Positions 1 to 6,497 of a stretch of 24,550 nt of DNA are shown here, piece by piece. Source of the stretch: an uncultured Lachnospiraceae bacterium (GTDB lineage Bacteria > Bacillota > Clostridia > Lachnospirales > Lachnospiraceae). The notes under the pieces were generated by a model. It ran no database searches, was not told where the DNA came from, and saw nothing but the letters and a program-made list of their open reading frames with translations. Every line of letters begins with the position of its first letter. The first letter of the stretch is position 1. The position numbers and the translations under genes are program-made. Location of the stretch: assembly GCA_934394565.1 (NCBI GenBank), contig CAKRQV010000027.1:1-24550 (forward strand). Reading direction: 5' to 3'.

Positions 1-72
1 CGAGATAGCTCAGTTGGCTAGAGCACACGGTTCATACCCGTGGTGTCGAGGGTTCGAATCCCCCTCTCGCTA
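1..72 (+). tRNA. tRNA-Met (CAT), elongator type, 5' end cut by window edge
   Basis: The D arm (GCTC...GAGC), the anticodon arm with loop TTCATAC (anticodon CAT) and the T loop TTCGAAT are all present. The acceptor 3' strand is TCTCGCT, with discriminator A at 72. Only five of the seven 5' acceptor bases are in the window, so the gene should start 2 nt upstream. CCA is not encoded. The loop TTCATAC, rather than CTCATAA, and the absence of three G-C pairs in the anticodon stem favour elongator Met over initiator or tRNA-Ile2. The T stem carries one A-C mismatch as read. Confidence 0.93.
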
Positions 73-80
73 CTTACTAA

Positions 81-107
81 GGCTTCGGAATATTCCGAAG
101 CCTTTTT
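81..107 (+). terminator. Rho-independent terminator of tRNA-Met
   Basis: A perfect 10-bp stem (GGCTTCGGAA / TTCCGAAGCC) with a 2-nt centre is followed by TTTTT. It ends the tRNA transcript just before the ispF promoter region. Confidence 0.9.
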
Positions 108-111
108 GCAC

Positions 112-141
112 TTGACTATACCCAGGTAATATGGGTATACT
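112..141 (+). promoter_or_regulatory. Candidate promoter for ispF with an internal dyad
   Basis: TTGACT (112-117), an 18-bp spacer and TATACT (136-141) form a sigma-A-like promoter. An inverted repeat, TATACCC (117-123) and GGGTATA (133-139) separated by 9 nt, fills the spacer and touches both hexamers. An alternative -10, TATAAT, lies at 152-157 without a good -35. The placement of the dyad suggests an operator, possibly MerR-like. That is inference. Confidence 0.55.
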
Positions 142-171
142 CTTAGAGGATTATAATAGGTAGGAGTCTGA

Positions 172-231
172 ATGAAGGCAGAACGAAAGGAGCGCTACTA
201 TGCGAGTTGGCATGGGATACGATGTACATAA
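172..231 (+). CDS. Possible 19-codon leader ORF overlapping the ispF start
   Basis: ATG at 172 follows TAGGAG (161-166, 5-nt spacing) and opens a 19-codon frame ending TAA at 229-231. It overlaps the ispF start (200) in another frame. The ispF ribosome binding site AAAGGAG (186-192) lies inside it, so its translation could influence ispF initiation. The peptide is basic and aromatic (MKAERKERYYASW...) with no recognised motif. Such frames also arise by chance. Confidence 0.25.
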   Translation: MKAERKERYYASWHGIRCT

Positions 232-733
232 ATTAGTAGAAGGACGTAAATTGATCCTTGGCGGAGTGGAGATTCCGTGGGAAAAGGGACTGCTCGGACA
301 TTCTGATGCAGATGTTTTGCTACATGCGATTATGGATGCGCTTCTCGGTGCGGCGGCACTTCGGGATATTGGCCGGCATTTTCCAGACACAGATCCGAAG
401 TACGAGGGAGCAGACAGCCGTATGCTGCTTCGTGAGGTCGGTCGTATGCTGCAGGAAAAAATGTATGTGATCAACAATATTGATGCTACGGTCATTGCCC
501 AGAAGCCAAAGCTTTTGCCACATATCGATCAGATGATCGGAAATATTGCCGAAGATCTTCACCTGGAACTGGATCAGGTCAATGTCAAAGCCACAACAGA
601 AGAAGGGCTCGGTTTTACCGGTCATATGGAGGGGATCTCCGCACAGGCCATTTGTTCAATCTCTCAGGCTCTTGATTTTGGTGCGGATGACCGTATGGGT
701 AGCTGCCCGGGCTGTGGAGGCTGTGCACGATAA
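200..733 (+). CDS. ispF: 2-C-methyl-D-erythritol 2,4-cyclodiphosphate synthase with Cys-rich tail
   Basis: IspF converts CDP-ME 2-phosphate to MEcPP in the non-mevalonate isoprenoid pathway; the family is cytosolic and trimeric. Seen here are the metal ligands D8 and H10 in GYDVHKL and H42 in GHSDADVLLH, plus FPDTDPKYEGADS and the C-terminal EGLGFTGHMEGISAQA region. The start ATG has AAAGGAG 7 nt upstream. The protein is 177 residues, whereas typical IspF is about 155-160. The extra C-terminus (about residues 159-177) carries C169, C172 and C175 as CPGCGGC, which is not part of the usual fold. No ispD neighbour is present. The cysS gene follows after 90 nt, so co-transcription is plausible. 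The function is secure; the role of the tail is unknown. Confidence 0.96.
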   Translation: MRVGMGYDVHKLVEGRKLILGGVEIPWEKGLLGHSDADVLLHAIMDALLGAAALRDIGRHFPDTDPKYEGADSRMLLREVGRMLQEKMYVINNIDATVIAQKPKLLPHIDQMIGNIAEDLHLELDQVNVKATTEEGLGFTGHMEGISAQAICSISQALDFGADDRMGSCPGCGGCAR

Positions 734-823
734 GGATAATTGAAAAGGCAGCTTTAAAGCAACGCCAAAGAAATGTTTTATTTTATATAGAAGAAAGACA
801 CAAAGAAAGAGAGGAACCTGTCG

Positions 824-2227
824 ATGAAATTTTATAACACACTGACCCGTAAAAAAGAGGAATTTATTCCTTTGGAAGAGGGAAAGGTAAAGATGTATGT
901 ATGCGGTCCGACCGTATATAACTTTATTCATATTGGTAACGCCCGTCCGATGATCGTTTTTGATACCGCTCGCCGTTATATGGAATATAAGGGGTATGAG
1001 GTCAATTATGTGTCCAACTTTACCGATGTCGATGACAAGATCATCGCTAAGGCAAATGAGGAAGGCGTGACCGCTGAGGAAATTTCTCAAAGATATATTG
1101 CTGAGTGTAAAAAGGACATGGCTGATATGAATGTGATGCCGGCAACGACACATCCGCTGGCCACACAGGAGATCGACGGTATGATCGATATGATCAGTAC
1201 CCTGATCGACAAGGGCTATGCTTACAATGTCAACGGCACTGTATATTTCCGCACCCGCCGTTTTGCCGAGTACGGTAAATTATCTCACAAGAATCTGGAC
1301 GACTTACGTTCCGGTAACCGTTCTCTTCTGGTCAGTGGTGAGGACCAGAAGGAAGATCCGCTCGATTTCGTTTTGTGGAAACCAAAAAAAGAGGGTGAGC
1401 CGTACTGGGTATCTCCGTGGAGTGAGGGCCGTCCGGGCTGGCACATCGAGTGTTCTGTTATGTCGAAAAAATATCTCGGCGAAGAGATAGATATCCATGC
1501 TGGTGGAGAGGATCTGATCTTCCCGCATCATGAAAACGAGATCGCCCAGAGTGAGTGCTGCAACGGCAAGGAATTTTCACGTTACTGGCTGCACAATGGT
1601 TTCTTAAATATTGATAACCGCAAGATGAGTAAATCTCTCGGCAATTTCTTTACTGTCCGTGAGATCGGTGAGAAATATGATCTGCAGGTACTGCGTTTCT
1701 TCATGCTGTCTGCGCATTACAGAAGTCCGCTGAATTTCAGTGCAGAGATCATGGAGTCTTCCAAGAACGCACTGGAGCGTATCCTGACAGCTGTTGAAAC
1801 TCTGGATCGTCTGGCCGCCAATGCTACAGGTGAGCTGACAGAGGAAGAGAAGGCTGCTCTTGAAGAGATGAAACAGTTCAGAACCAAGTTTGAAGAGGCG
1901 ATGGATGATGATCTGAATACGGCCGATGCAGTTTCTGCTATCTTCGAGCTGGTAAAATTTGCCAACACAAAGGCTGATGAGAACAGTTCCAAAGCGTTTA
2001 CGGAGGCTCTTAAAAAAGAGATCGCTGAGCTTTGCGATATCCTTGGCCTTAAGACAGAGAAAAAAGAAGAAAATCTGGATGCTGAGGTAGAAGCTCTTAT
2101 CGAGCAGAGACAGGCAGCCAGAAAGGCAAAAGATTTTGCAAAGGCTGATGAGATCCGTGACAAGCTTCTGGCCATGGGAATTCAGTTAAAAGATACCCGC
2201 GAGGGCGTACAATGGAAGAGAATTTAA
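824..2227 (+). CDS. cysS: Cysteinyl-tRNA synthetase
   Basis: A class I aminoacyl-tRNA synthetase that charges tRNA-Cys in the cytosol. The 467-residue length is standard. The N-terminal CGPTVYN supplies zinc-ligand C28. The HIGH-type signature is HIGNARP (H37-N40) and the KMSKS loop is intact (K267-S271). Other family features seen are WHIECS and HAGGEDLIFPHHENEIAQSE, which carry the zinc and cysteine-binding residues. The C-terminal helical part includes the usual IEQRQAARKAKDFAKAD region. GAGAGGA lies upstream of the start. The stop codon lies inside mrnC, a 16-nt overlap. The arrangement cysS-mrnC-rlmB is common in Firmicutes. Confidence 0.98.
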   Translation: MKFYNTLTRKKEEFIPLEEGKVKMYVCGPTVYNFIHIGNARPMIVFDTARRYMEYKGYEVNYVSNFTDVDDKIIAKANEEGVTAEEISQRYIAECKKDMADMNVMPATTHPLATQEIDGMIDMISTLIDKGYAYNVNGTVYFRTRRFAEYGKLSHKNLDDLRSGNRSLLVSGEDQKEDPLDFVLWKPKKEGEPYWVSPWSEGRPGWHIECSVMSKKYLGEEIDIHAGGEDLIFPHHENEIAQSECCNGKEFSRYWLHNGFLNIDNRKMSKSLGNFFTVREIGEKYDLQVLRFFMLSAHYRSPLNFSAEIMESSKNALERILTAVETLDRLAANATGELTEEEKAALEEMKQFRTKFEEAMDDDLNTADAVSAIFELVKFANTKADENSSKAFTEALKKEIAELCDILGLKTEKKEENLDAEVEALIEQRQAARKAKDFAKADEIRDKLLAMGIQLKDTREGVQWKRI

Positions 2228-2643
2228 ACATACTGAAAGAGGTATCCCAGACAGAGGCCGGGGACGTGCGGGAATATTCCCCACTGACACTGGCTTATAT
2301 GGGGGATGCGGTTTATGAGCTGCTGATCCGGACAAAGGTCGTGACGCATGGCAATGCGCCGGTCAACAAGCTCAATAAAAAAGCAAGTCAGCTGGCAAAA
2401 GCGGGGGCGCAGTCTGCGATGGCAGAGATCCTTGCGGAATATTTTACAGAAGAGGAGCTGTCTGTATATAAGCGGGGACGCAATGCGCATTCCTACACAA
2501 AGGCGAAAAATGCTACGACAGGGGACTACCGCCGTGCCACGGGATTTGAGGCTGTGTTTGGCTATCTTTACCTGAAAGGCGATATGCTGAGAATTTCAGA
2601 ACTTTTTTCGCTGGCCATGAATAAATATAATGAAAAGAAATAA
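2212..2643 (+). CDS. mrnC: Mini-ribonuclease III (23S rRNA maturation)
   Basis: MrnC is an RNase III-like catalytic domain without a dsRNA-binding domain. In Bacillus it trims the ends of 23S rRNA precursors. The 143-residue length fits the family. The signature SPLTLAYMGDAVYELLIR contains the catalytic Asp (D32) and E36, and the C-terminal half has YKRGRNAHS and an ATGFEAVFGYLYL block matching the second active-site region. The ATG lies within the last codons of cysS and has GAGGG 6 nt upstream, suggesting translational coupling. The TAA stop is followed directly by the ATG of a Cys-rich small frame. In several clostridia thyX occupies the next position before rlmB; it is absent here. Confidence 0.93.
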   Translation: MEENLNILKEVSQTEAGDVREYSPLTLAYMGDAVYELLIRTKVVTHGNAPVNKLNKKASQLAKAGAQSAMAEILAEYFTEEELSVYKRGRNAHSYTKAKNATTGDYRRATGFEAVFGYLYLKGDMLRISELFSLAMNKYNEKK

Positions 2644-2808
2644 ATGGTTACGACTGGCAGGATTTGCGAAATGCAGCATGAGAAGGTTTGTGCATATGTA
2701 TGCCATATCTGCTATGGCAAAAAGAGCTGCCGTGAAAAGTGTGCATATATAGCAAACAAAAAAGAACAGCACCATGGGTGCAGGAAGGTCTATGATGGAA
2801 AGACATAA
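2644..2808 (+). CDS. Small cysteine-rich protein (54 aa), unrecognised
   Basis: An uninterrupted 54-codon frame starts with the ATG that directly abuts the mrnC stop (TAAATG) and ends at TAA 2806-2808, 14 nt inside rlmB. This is the compact spacing expected of an operon gene. It encodes seven cysteines: C8, C16, C20, C23, C29, C33 and C46. They include a CxxC (CHIC) and the motif CYGKKSCREKC, suggesting metal binding or disulfides. The ribosome binding site at 2644 is weak (GAAAAG). An internal ATG at 2671 has AGGAT 7 nt upstream and would keep six cysteines. No family is recognised and there is no signal peptide or membrane segment. It could be non-coding, but cysteine density and junction geometry favour a real gene. 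Confidence 0.55.
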   Translation: MVTTGRICEMQHEKVCAYVCHICYGKKSCREKCAYIANKKEQHHGCRKVYDGKT

Positions 2809-3577
2809 ACATACAGAAAACCATAAACCGATGGAAGAACATGTAACCACCGAAAATCAGATTGAAGGAAGAAATGCCGTTCTCGAAGCATTCCGATCCG
2901 GAAAAACGATTGACAAGCTGTATGTACAGAAAGGCCTGAAAGATGGTCCGGTACAGTCTGTGTTGCGTGCAGCCAATAAAACAGATGCCATTGTTAAGCT
3001 GGTGGAAAAGGAACGTCTGGATCAGATGTCTGAGACAGGACATCATCAGGGTGTGATTGCTATTGCGGCTTCCTATGCGTATGCAGAAGTAGAAGACATT
3101 TTGAAAAATGCCCGTAAAAAAGGAGAAGATCCGTTTATCCTCTTATTGGATGGTATCGAAGATCCGCATAATCTGGGTGCAATCATCCGTACAGCTAATC
3201 TGGCAGGTGCGCATGGTGTGATCATTCCCAAAAACAGAGCCGCCGGTCTGACGGCAGTTGTGGCCAGAACAAGTGCCGGTGCACTGAATTATACACCGGT
3301 AGCCAAGGTGACGAATTTAAAGCAGACCATCGAAAAGCTGAAAGAAGAGGGTATGTGGTTTGCCTGTGCAGCCATGGATGGTGAAGTGATGTATCGCCAG
3401 AATCTGAAAGGACCACTGGGGCTTGTTATTGGAAATGAAGGCAGTGGTGTCAGTCGTCTGGTGCGTGAAGCCTGTGATTTTACGGTATCTATTCCGATGA
3501 AAGGGGATATTGATTCCCTGAATGCATCTGTGGCTGCCGGCGTGCTGGCTTTTGAAGTTGTCAGACAGCGGGGATAA
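2795..3577 (+). CDS. rlmB: 23S rRNA (guanosine-2'-O-)-methyltransferase RlmB, TrmH/SpoU family
   Basis: SPOUT-class RNA 2'-O-ribose methyltransferase; RlmB methylates G2251 of 23S rRNA (E. coli numbering). An N-terminal substrate-binding domain (IEGRNAVLEAF...) precedes the catalytic knot. Three motifs are seen: DPHNLGAIIRTANLAGAHGV (motif 1, with N and R), LVIGNEGSGVSRLVREACD (motif 2) and IPMKGDIDSLNASVAAGV (motif 3). The start is chosen at 2795 because AGGAAGG (2782-2788) sits 6 nt upstream. The in-frame ATG at 2774 has no ribosome binding site, and ATG 2792 is only 3 nt from the SD. The resulting protein is 260 residues with a His-rich, charged N-terminus. RlmB versus another TrmH-family enzyme cannot be fully separated by reading alone. 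Confidence 0.9.
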   Translation: MERHKHTENHKPMEEHVTTENQIEGRNAVLEAFRSGKTIDKLYVQKGLKDGPVQSVLRAANKTDAIVKLVEKERLDQMSETGHHQGVIAIAASYAYAEVEDILKNARKKGEDPFILLLDGIEDPHNLGAIIRTANLAGAHGVIIPKNRAAGLTAVVARTSAGALNYTPVAKVTNLKQTIEKLKEEGMWFACAAMDGEVMYRQNLKGPLGLVIGNEGSGVSRLVREACDFTVSIPMKGDIDSLNASVAAGVLAFEVVRQRG

Positions 3578-3632
3578 GCCCGGCTGACAAAGATAAGAGC
3601 GCCAAAATAAACAGAGAGACCATGGTGGAAGT

Positions 3633-4226
3633 ATGAAGTACGAGGAATATACAGATGAAGAATTGCTGAAAATGCTGAATACCAAACAGGATTCAGGGAT
3701 CATTGAGTATCTGATGGTAAAATACAAGCCGCTCGTACTGTCGAAGACCCGAATGCTTTTTTTGTCCGGTGGTGAGCACGATGATCTGATCCAGGAGGGT
3801 ATGGTAGGACTTTTTAAAGCCGTGCGGGACTACCGGTCGGATGCGGCCGCTTCATTTGCAACTTTTGCCGGTTTATGTGTGGAACGTAATATTTATCAGG
3901 CTATAGAAAAGGCGCAGCGTCTGAAAAACCGCCCATTGAATGAGGCAATGTCCATGAGTGAAATGAAGGATCAGGCATCCCATAAAGATATGCATCTGGA
4001 TCCTGCGGATATCATGATCGGGCAGGAAACGGCCGGTGTCCTCAGAAAAAGGATTTCCGGATGCCTGAGTTGTTTCGAAAATCAGGTGCTGGATTATTTC
4101 CTGGAGGGGAAAGATTACAGGGAGATTGCCGCTTTGATGGAGCGTACGCCAAAGTCCATTGATAATGCCCTGCAGCGGATTCGCGGTAAGGTAAGGCAGC
4201 TGCTGGCAAGTGAGCAGGAACTGTAA
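3633..4226 (+). CDS. sigH: RNA polymerase sigma factor, SigH-like
   Basis: A sigma-70 family factor of 197 residues, a length usual for SigH-type factors. Region 2 is recognisable: YKPLVLSKTRMLFLSGG followed by EHDDLIQEGMVGLFKAVRDY (region 2.2) and FATFAGLCVERNIYQAI (2.3-2.4). A C-terminal region 4 helix-turn-helix follows (YREIAALMERTPKSIDNALQ). In Bacillus, SigH drives early sporulation and competence genes and lies near rlmB, as here. In non-sporulating Lachnospiraceae the role is uncertain. The ribosome binding site is weak (GGTGGAAG) and the gap to rlmB is 55 nt. The gene is probably co-transcribed with rlmB. It ends just before an independent tRNA promoter. Confidence 0.85.
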   Translation: MKYEEYTDEELLKMLNTKQDSGIIEYLMVKYKPLVLSKTRMLFLSGGEHDDLIQEGMVGLFKAVRDYRSDAAASFATFAGLCVERNIYQAIEKAQRLKNRPLNEAMSMSEMKDQASHKDMHLDPADIMIGQETAGVLRKRISGCLSCFENQVLDYFLEGKDYREIAALMERTPKSIDNALQRIRGKVRQLLASEQEL

Positions 4227-4259
4227 TTTTGCAAATTGTATAAATAATTAAAAAACTTA

Positions 4260-4288
4260 TTGACAAATCAAAGATCCTTTGCTAGAAT
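4260..4288 (+). promoter_or_regulatory. Sigma-A promoter of tRNA-Thr
   Basis: TTGACA (4260-4265), a 17-bp spacer and TAGAAT (4283-4288) lie about 45 nt upstream of the mature tRNA. The consensus -35 fits a strong stable-RNA promoter. Confidence 0.85.
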
Positions 4289-4339
4289 ATCTAAACGTAG
4301 CAGGTAAAGCTACAGGAACTCAATCATAAACGTATATAT

Positions 4340-4412
4340 GCTGCCTTGGCTCAGCTGGTAGAGCGTCGCCTTGGTAAGGCGGAGGTCGGCAGTTCAAATC
4401 TGCTAGGCAGCT
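4340..4412 (+). tRNA. tRNA-Thr (GGT)
   Basis: A 73-nt cloverleaf. The acceptor GCTGCCT (4340-4346) pairs AGGCAGC (4405-4411) with discriminator T at 4412. The D arm, the anticodon loop TTGGTAA (anticodon GGT) and the T loop TTCAAAT are present, and CCA is not encoded. An 8-bp inverted repeat, AAACGTAT (4328-4335) and ATACGTTT (4419-4426), flanks the gene and would pair the ends of the precursor. Confidence 0.95.
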
Positions 4413-4426
4413 TGTTGGATACGTTT

Positions 4427-4462
4427 CTGGTTGGGTTCTTTTTTGTGCGGTAAACCAGTTTT
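4427..4462 (+). terminator. Weak terminator-like stem after tRNA-Thr
   Basis: CTGGTT (4427-4432) can pair AACCAG (4453-4458) across a long loop, followed by TTTT. The stem is short, so this is a tentative end for the tRNA transcript. Confidence 0.4.
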
Positions 4463-4466
4463 GCGT

Positions 4467-4495
4467 TTGCCTTGCTGTATAAAACATGCTATACT
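4467..4495 (+). promoter_or_regulatory. Candidate sigma-A promoter of glnS
   Basis: TTGCCT (4467-4472), a 17-bp spacer and TATACT (4490-4495) would give a leader of about 90 nt. The leader contains a short AGGC/GCCT stem but no T-box consensus. Confidence 0.65.
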
Positions 4496-4593
4496 ATGCC
4501 AGACAGGCTTTTATGCCTTTTTAAGAGAGAAAAAGCCGTTACAGTTTTGACCGTTGTCAGTGGCTGTCCGGCAGCGTAATAGAGGAGGATCAT

Positions 4594-6255
4594 ATGGAAA
4601 ACGAAACCGTATCCAAGAATTTTATTGAACAGATCATCGAAAAGGATCTGGAAGAGGGCAAGTACGAGACTATCTGTACAAGATTCCCCCCGGAGCCGAA
4701 CGGTTATCTGCATATCGGCCATGCAAAGTCCATTCTGTTGAACTATGGTCTGGCACAGAAATATCATGGACGTTTCAATATGCGTTTTGACGATACCAAT
4801 CCGACAAAAGAAAAGGTAGAATTTGTAGAGTCCATCAAAAAGGATATCCAGTGGCTGGGGGCAGACTGGGAAGACAGACTTTACTTTGCTTCAGATTATT
4901 TTGAACAGATGTATGAAGCTGCTGTCAAACTGATCAAGAAGGGGAAAGCTTTTGTTTGCGACCTGACAGCTGAAGAGATCCGTGAATACCGTGGTACACT
5001 GACTGAGCCAGGAAAGAACAGTCCGTATCGTGACCGCAGCGTTGAAGAAAATTTACAGCTGTTTGAAGAAATGAAAGCTGGAAAGTACGCTGATGGCGAA
5101 AAGGTGCTGCGTGCCAAGATCGATATGGCCTCACCGAATATCAATATGCGTGATCCGGTTATCTACCGTGTAGCCCATATGACACATCATCGTACCGGAG
5201 ATACCTGGTGTATCTATCCGATGTATGATTTCGCTCATCCGATCGAGGATGCGATCGAGGGTGTGACCCATTCTATCTGTACACTGGAGTTTGAGGATCA
5301 CAGACCGTTGTATGAGTGGGTTGTGACAGAACTGGAGTACCCGAGACCGCCAAAACAGATCGAGTTTGCCAAACTGTATCTGACCAATGTGGTTACCGGC
5401 AAGCGCTACATCAAAAAGCTGGTTGAGGAAGGTGTTGTCGATGGTTGGGATGATCCGCGTCTGGTTTCCATTGCAGCGCTGAGAAGAAGAGGCTTCACAC
5501 CGGAGTCTATCAAGATGTTTGTGGAGCTGTGCGGTGTATCGAAGGCCAATAGCTCTGTGGACTATGCGATGCTTGAGTACTGTATCCGTGAGGATCTGAA
5601 ACTGAAGAGACCGCGTATGATGGCTGTTCTGGATCCGTTAAAAGTTGTAATTGATAATTATCCGGAAGGTCAGGTTGAGTATGTAGAGGCTGACAATAAT
5701 CTGGAAAATGAATCTCTGGGCAAGAGAATGGTGCCATTTGGCCGTGAACTGTATATCGAACGTGAAGATTTCATGGAAGTTCCGCCGAAGAAATATAAGA
5801 GACTGTATCCGGACAATGAAGTACGTTTAATGAGTGCATATTTCGTAAAATGTGTCGGCTTTGACAAGGATGAGAATGGCAATATCACGACAGTGCACTG
5901 TACGTATGATCCGGAAACAAAATGCGGTTCGGGTTTTACCGGACGTAAGGTCAAGGGTACGATTCACTGGGTATATGCACCGACAGCTGTTAAAGCGGAG
6001 GTTCGTCTGTATGAGAACCTGATCGATGAGGAGAAGGGTGTGTATAATGAGGATGGATCGATGAATATAAATCCGAATTCTCTGACAGTACGTGAGGCTT
6101 ATCTGGAGCCGGCGCTGAAAGAGGCGAAGGCGATGGAGAGTTTCCAGTTTGTGAGAAACGGGTATTTCTGTGTGGACAATAAGGATTCCAACAAGGGAGA
6201 ACCGGTGTTTAATCGGATTGTTTCGCTGAAGAGTTCTTTTAAATTACCGAAATAA
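4594..6255 (+). CDS. glnS: Glutaminyl-tRNA synthetase
   Basis: A class I synthetase that charges tRNA-Gln directly. The 553-residue length is typical. Seen: FPPEPNGYLHIGHAKS (HIGH motif, about residues 31-46), FDDTNPTKEK, YDFAHPIEDAIEGVTHSICT and DGWDDPRLVSIAALRRRG, then the C-terminal beta-barrel anticodon-binding region. The KMSKS-equivalent loop, usually MSKRK-like, reads VTGKRYIKKLV here. It keeps Lys residues but is strongly divergent. AGGAGG precedes the ATG. GlnRS is patchily distributed in Firmicutes, many of which use GatCAB instead, and is thought to have spread by transfer. No gat genes are in this window. The gene is monocistronic, with its terminator inside palindrome A. Confidence 0.97.
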   Translation: MENETVSKNFIEQIIEKDLEEGKYETICTRFPPEPNGYLHIGHAKSILLNYGLAQKYHGRFNMRFDDTNPTKEKVEFVESIKKDIQWLGADWEDRLYFASDYFEQMYEAAVKLIKKGKAFVCDLTAEEIREYRGTLTEPGKNSPYRDRSVEENLQLFEEMKAGKYADGEKVLRAKIDMASPNINMRDPVIYRVAHMTHHRTGDTWCIYPMYDFAHPIEDAIEGVTHSICTLEFEDHRPLYEWVVTELEYPRPPKQIEFAKLYLTNVVTGKRYIKKLVEEGVVDGWDDPRLVSIAALRRRGFTPESIKMFVELCGVSKANSSVDYAMLEYCIREDLKLKRPRMMAVLDPLKVVIDNYPEGQVEYVEADNNLENESLGKRMVPFGRELYIEREDFMEVPPKKYKRLYPDNEVRLMSAYFVKCVGFDKDENGNITTVHCTYDPETKCGSGFTGRKVKGTIHWVYAPTAVKAEVRLYENLIDEEKGVYNEDGSMNINPNSLTVREAYLEPALKEAKAMESFQFVRNGYFCVDNKDSNKGEPVFNRIVSLKSSFKLPK

Positions 6256-6268
6256 AATGTGAAGGACG

Positions 6269-6468
6269 GACGGGGGCAGGAGCCTTCCGGCCGTTCTGTC
6301 GTATATCATATGTTTTGCGCTCCGGCTCCGCCAATCCTGGCCTGAGGTCTCGGACTCTTACTGCCTTAGCATGGAAAAAAAAGCTCCGGTGGAGGTTTCT
6401 TTTGCTCAGTTAAGGTCGCTGAAACACATGAGGTATGACAGAACGAACGGAAAACTCTTGCCCCTGAC
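6269..6468. repeat. Giant imperfect palindrome A (about 49-bp stem)
   Basis: The left arm 6269-6317 matches the reverse complement of 6420-6468 at 36 of 49 positions without gaps. Six further positions form G-U pairs in a + strand transcript. The loop of about 100 nt holds the terminator-like hairpin at 6375-6403 and a block (about 6317-6358) resembling the centre of palindrome B. It fills the glnS-mocR gap, starting 13 nt after the glnS stop and ending 29 nt before the next start. No transposase or clear target duplication is seen. A structured RNA and a MITE-like relic are both possible. Confidence 0.7.
6375..6403 (+). terminator. Terminator-like hairpin of glnS
   Basis: An A-tract, a CTCC-GGT-GGAG hairpin and a T-rich TTTCTTTT lie inside palindrome A. 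A 24-nt stretch is nearly identical (22 of 24) to the terminator at 22677-22705 (shared core AAAGCTCCGGTGG). Confidence 0.7.
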
Positions 6469-6497
6469 TAAAGTGAAAAACGAGAGGGCTGACTGAC

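Noticed and set aside
2774..2794. Longer rlmB start
   Set aside because: No ribosome binding site precedes 2774; AGGAAGG is correctly placed for 2795.
4496..4593. T-box riboswitch upstream of glnS
   Set aside because: No T-box consensus (TGGNACCGCG-type) and no large terminator/antiterminator pair is present in the leader.
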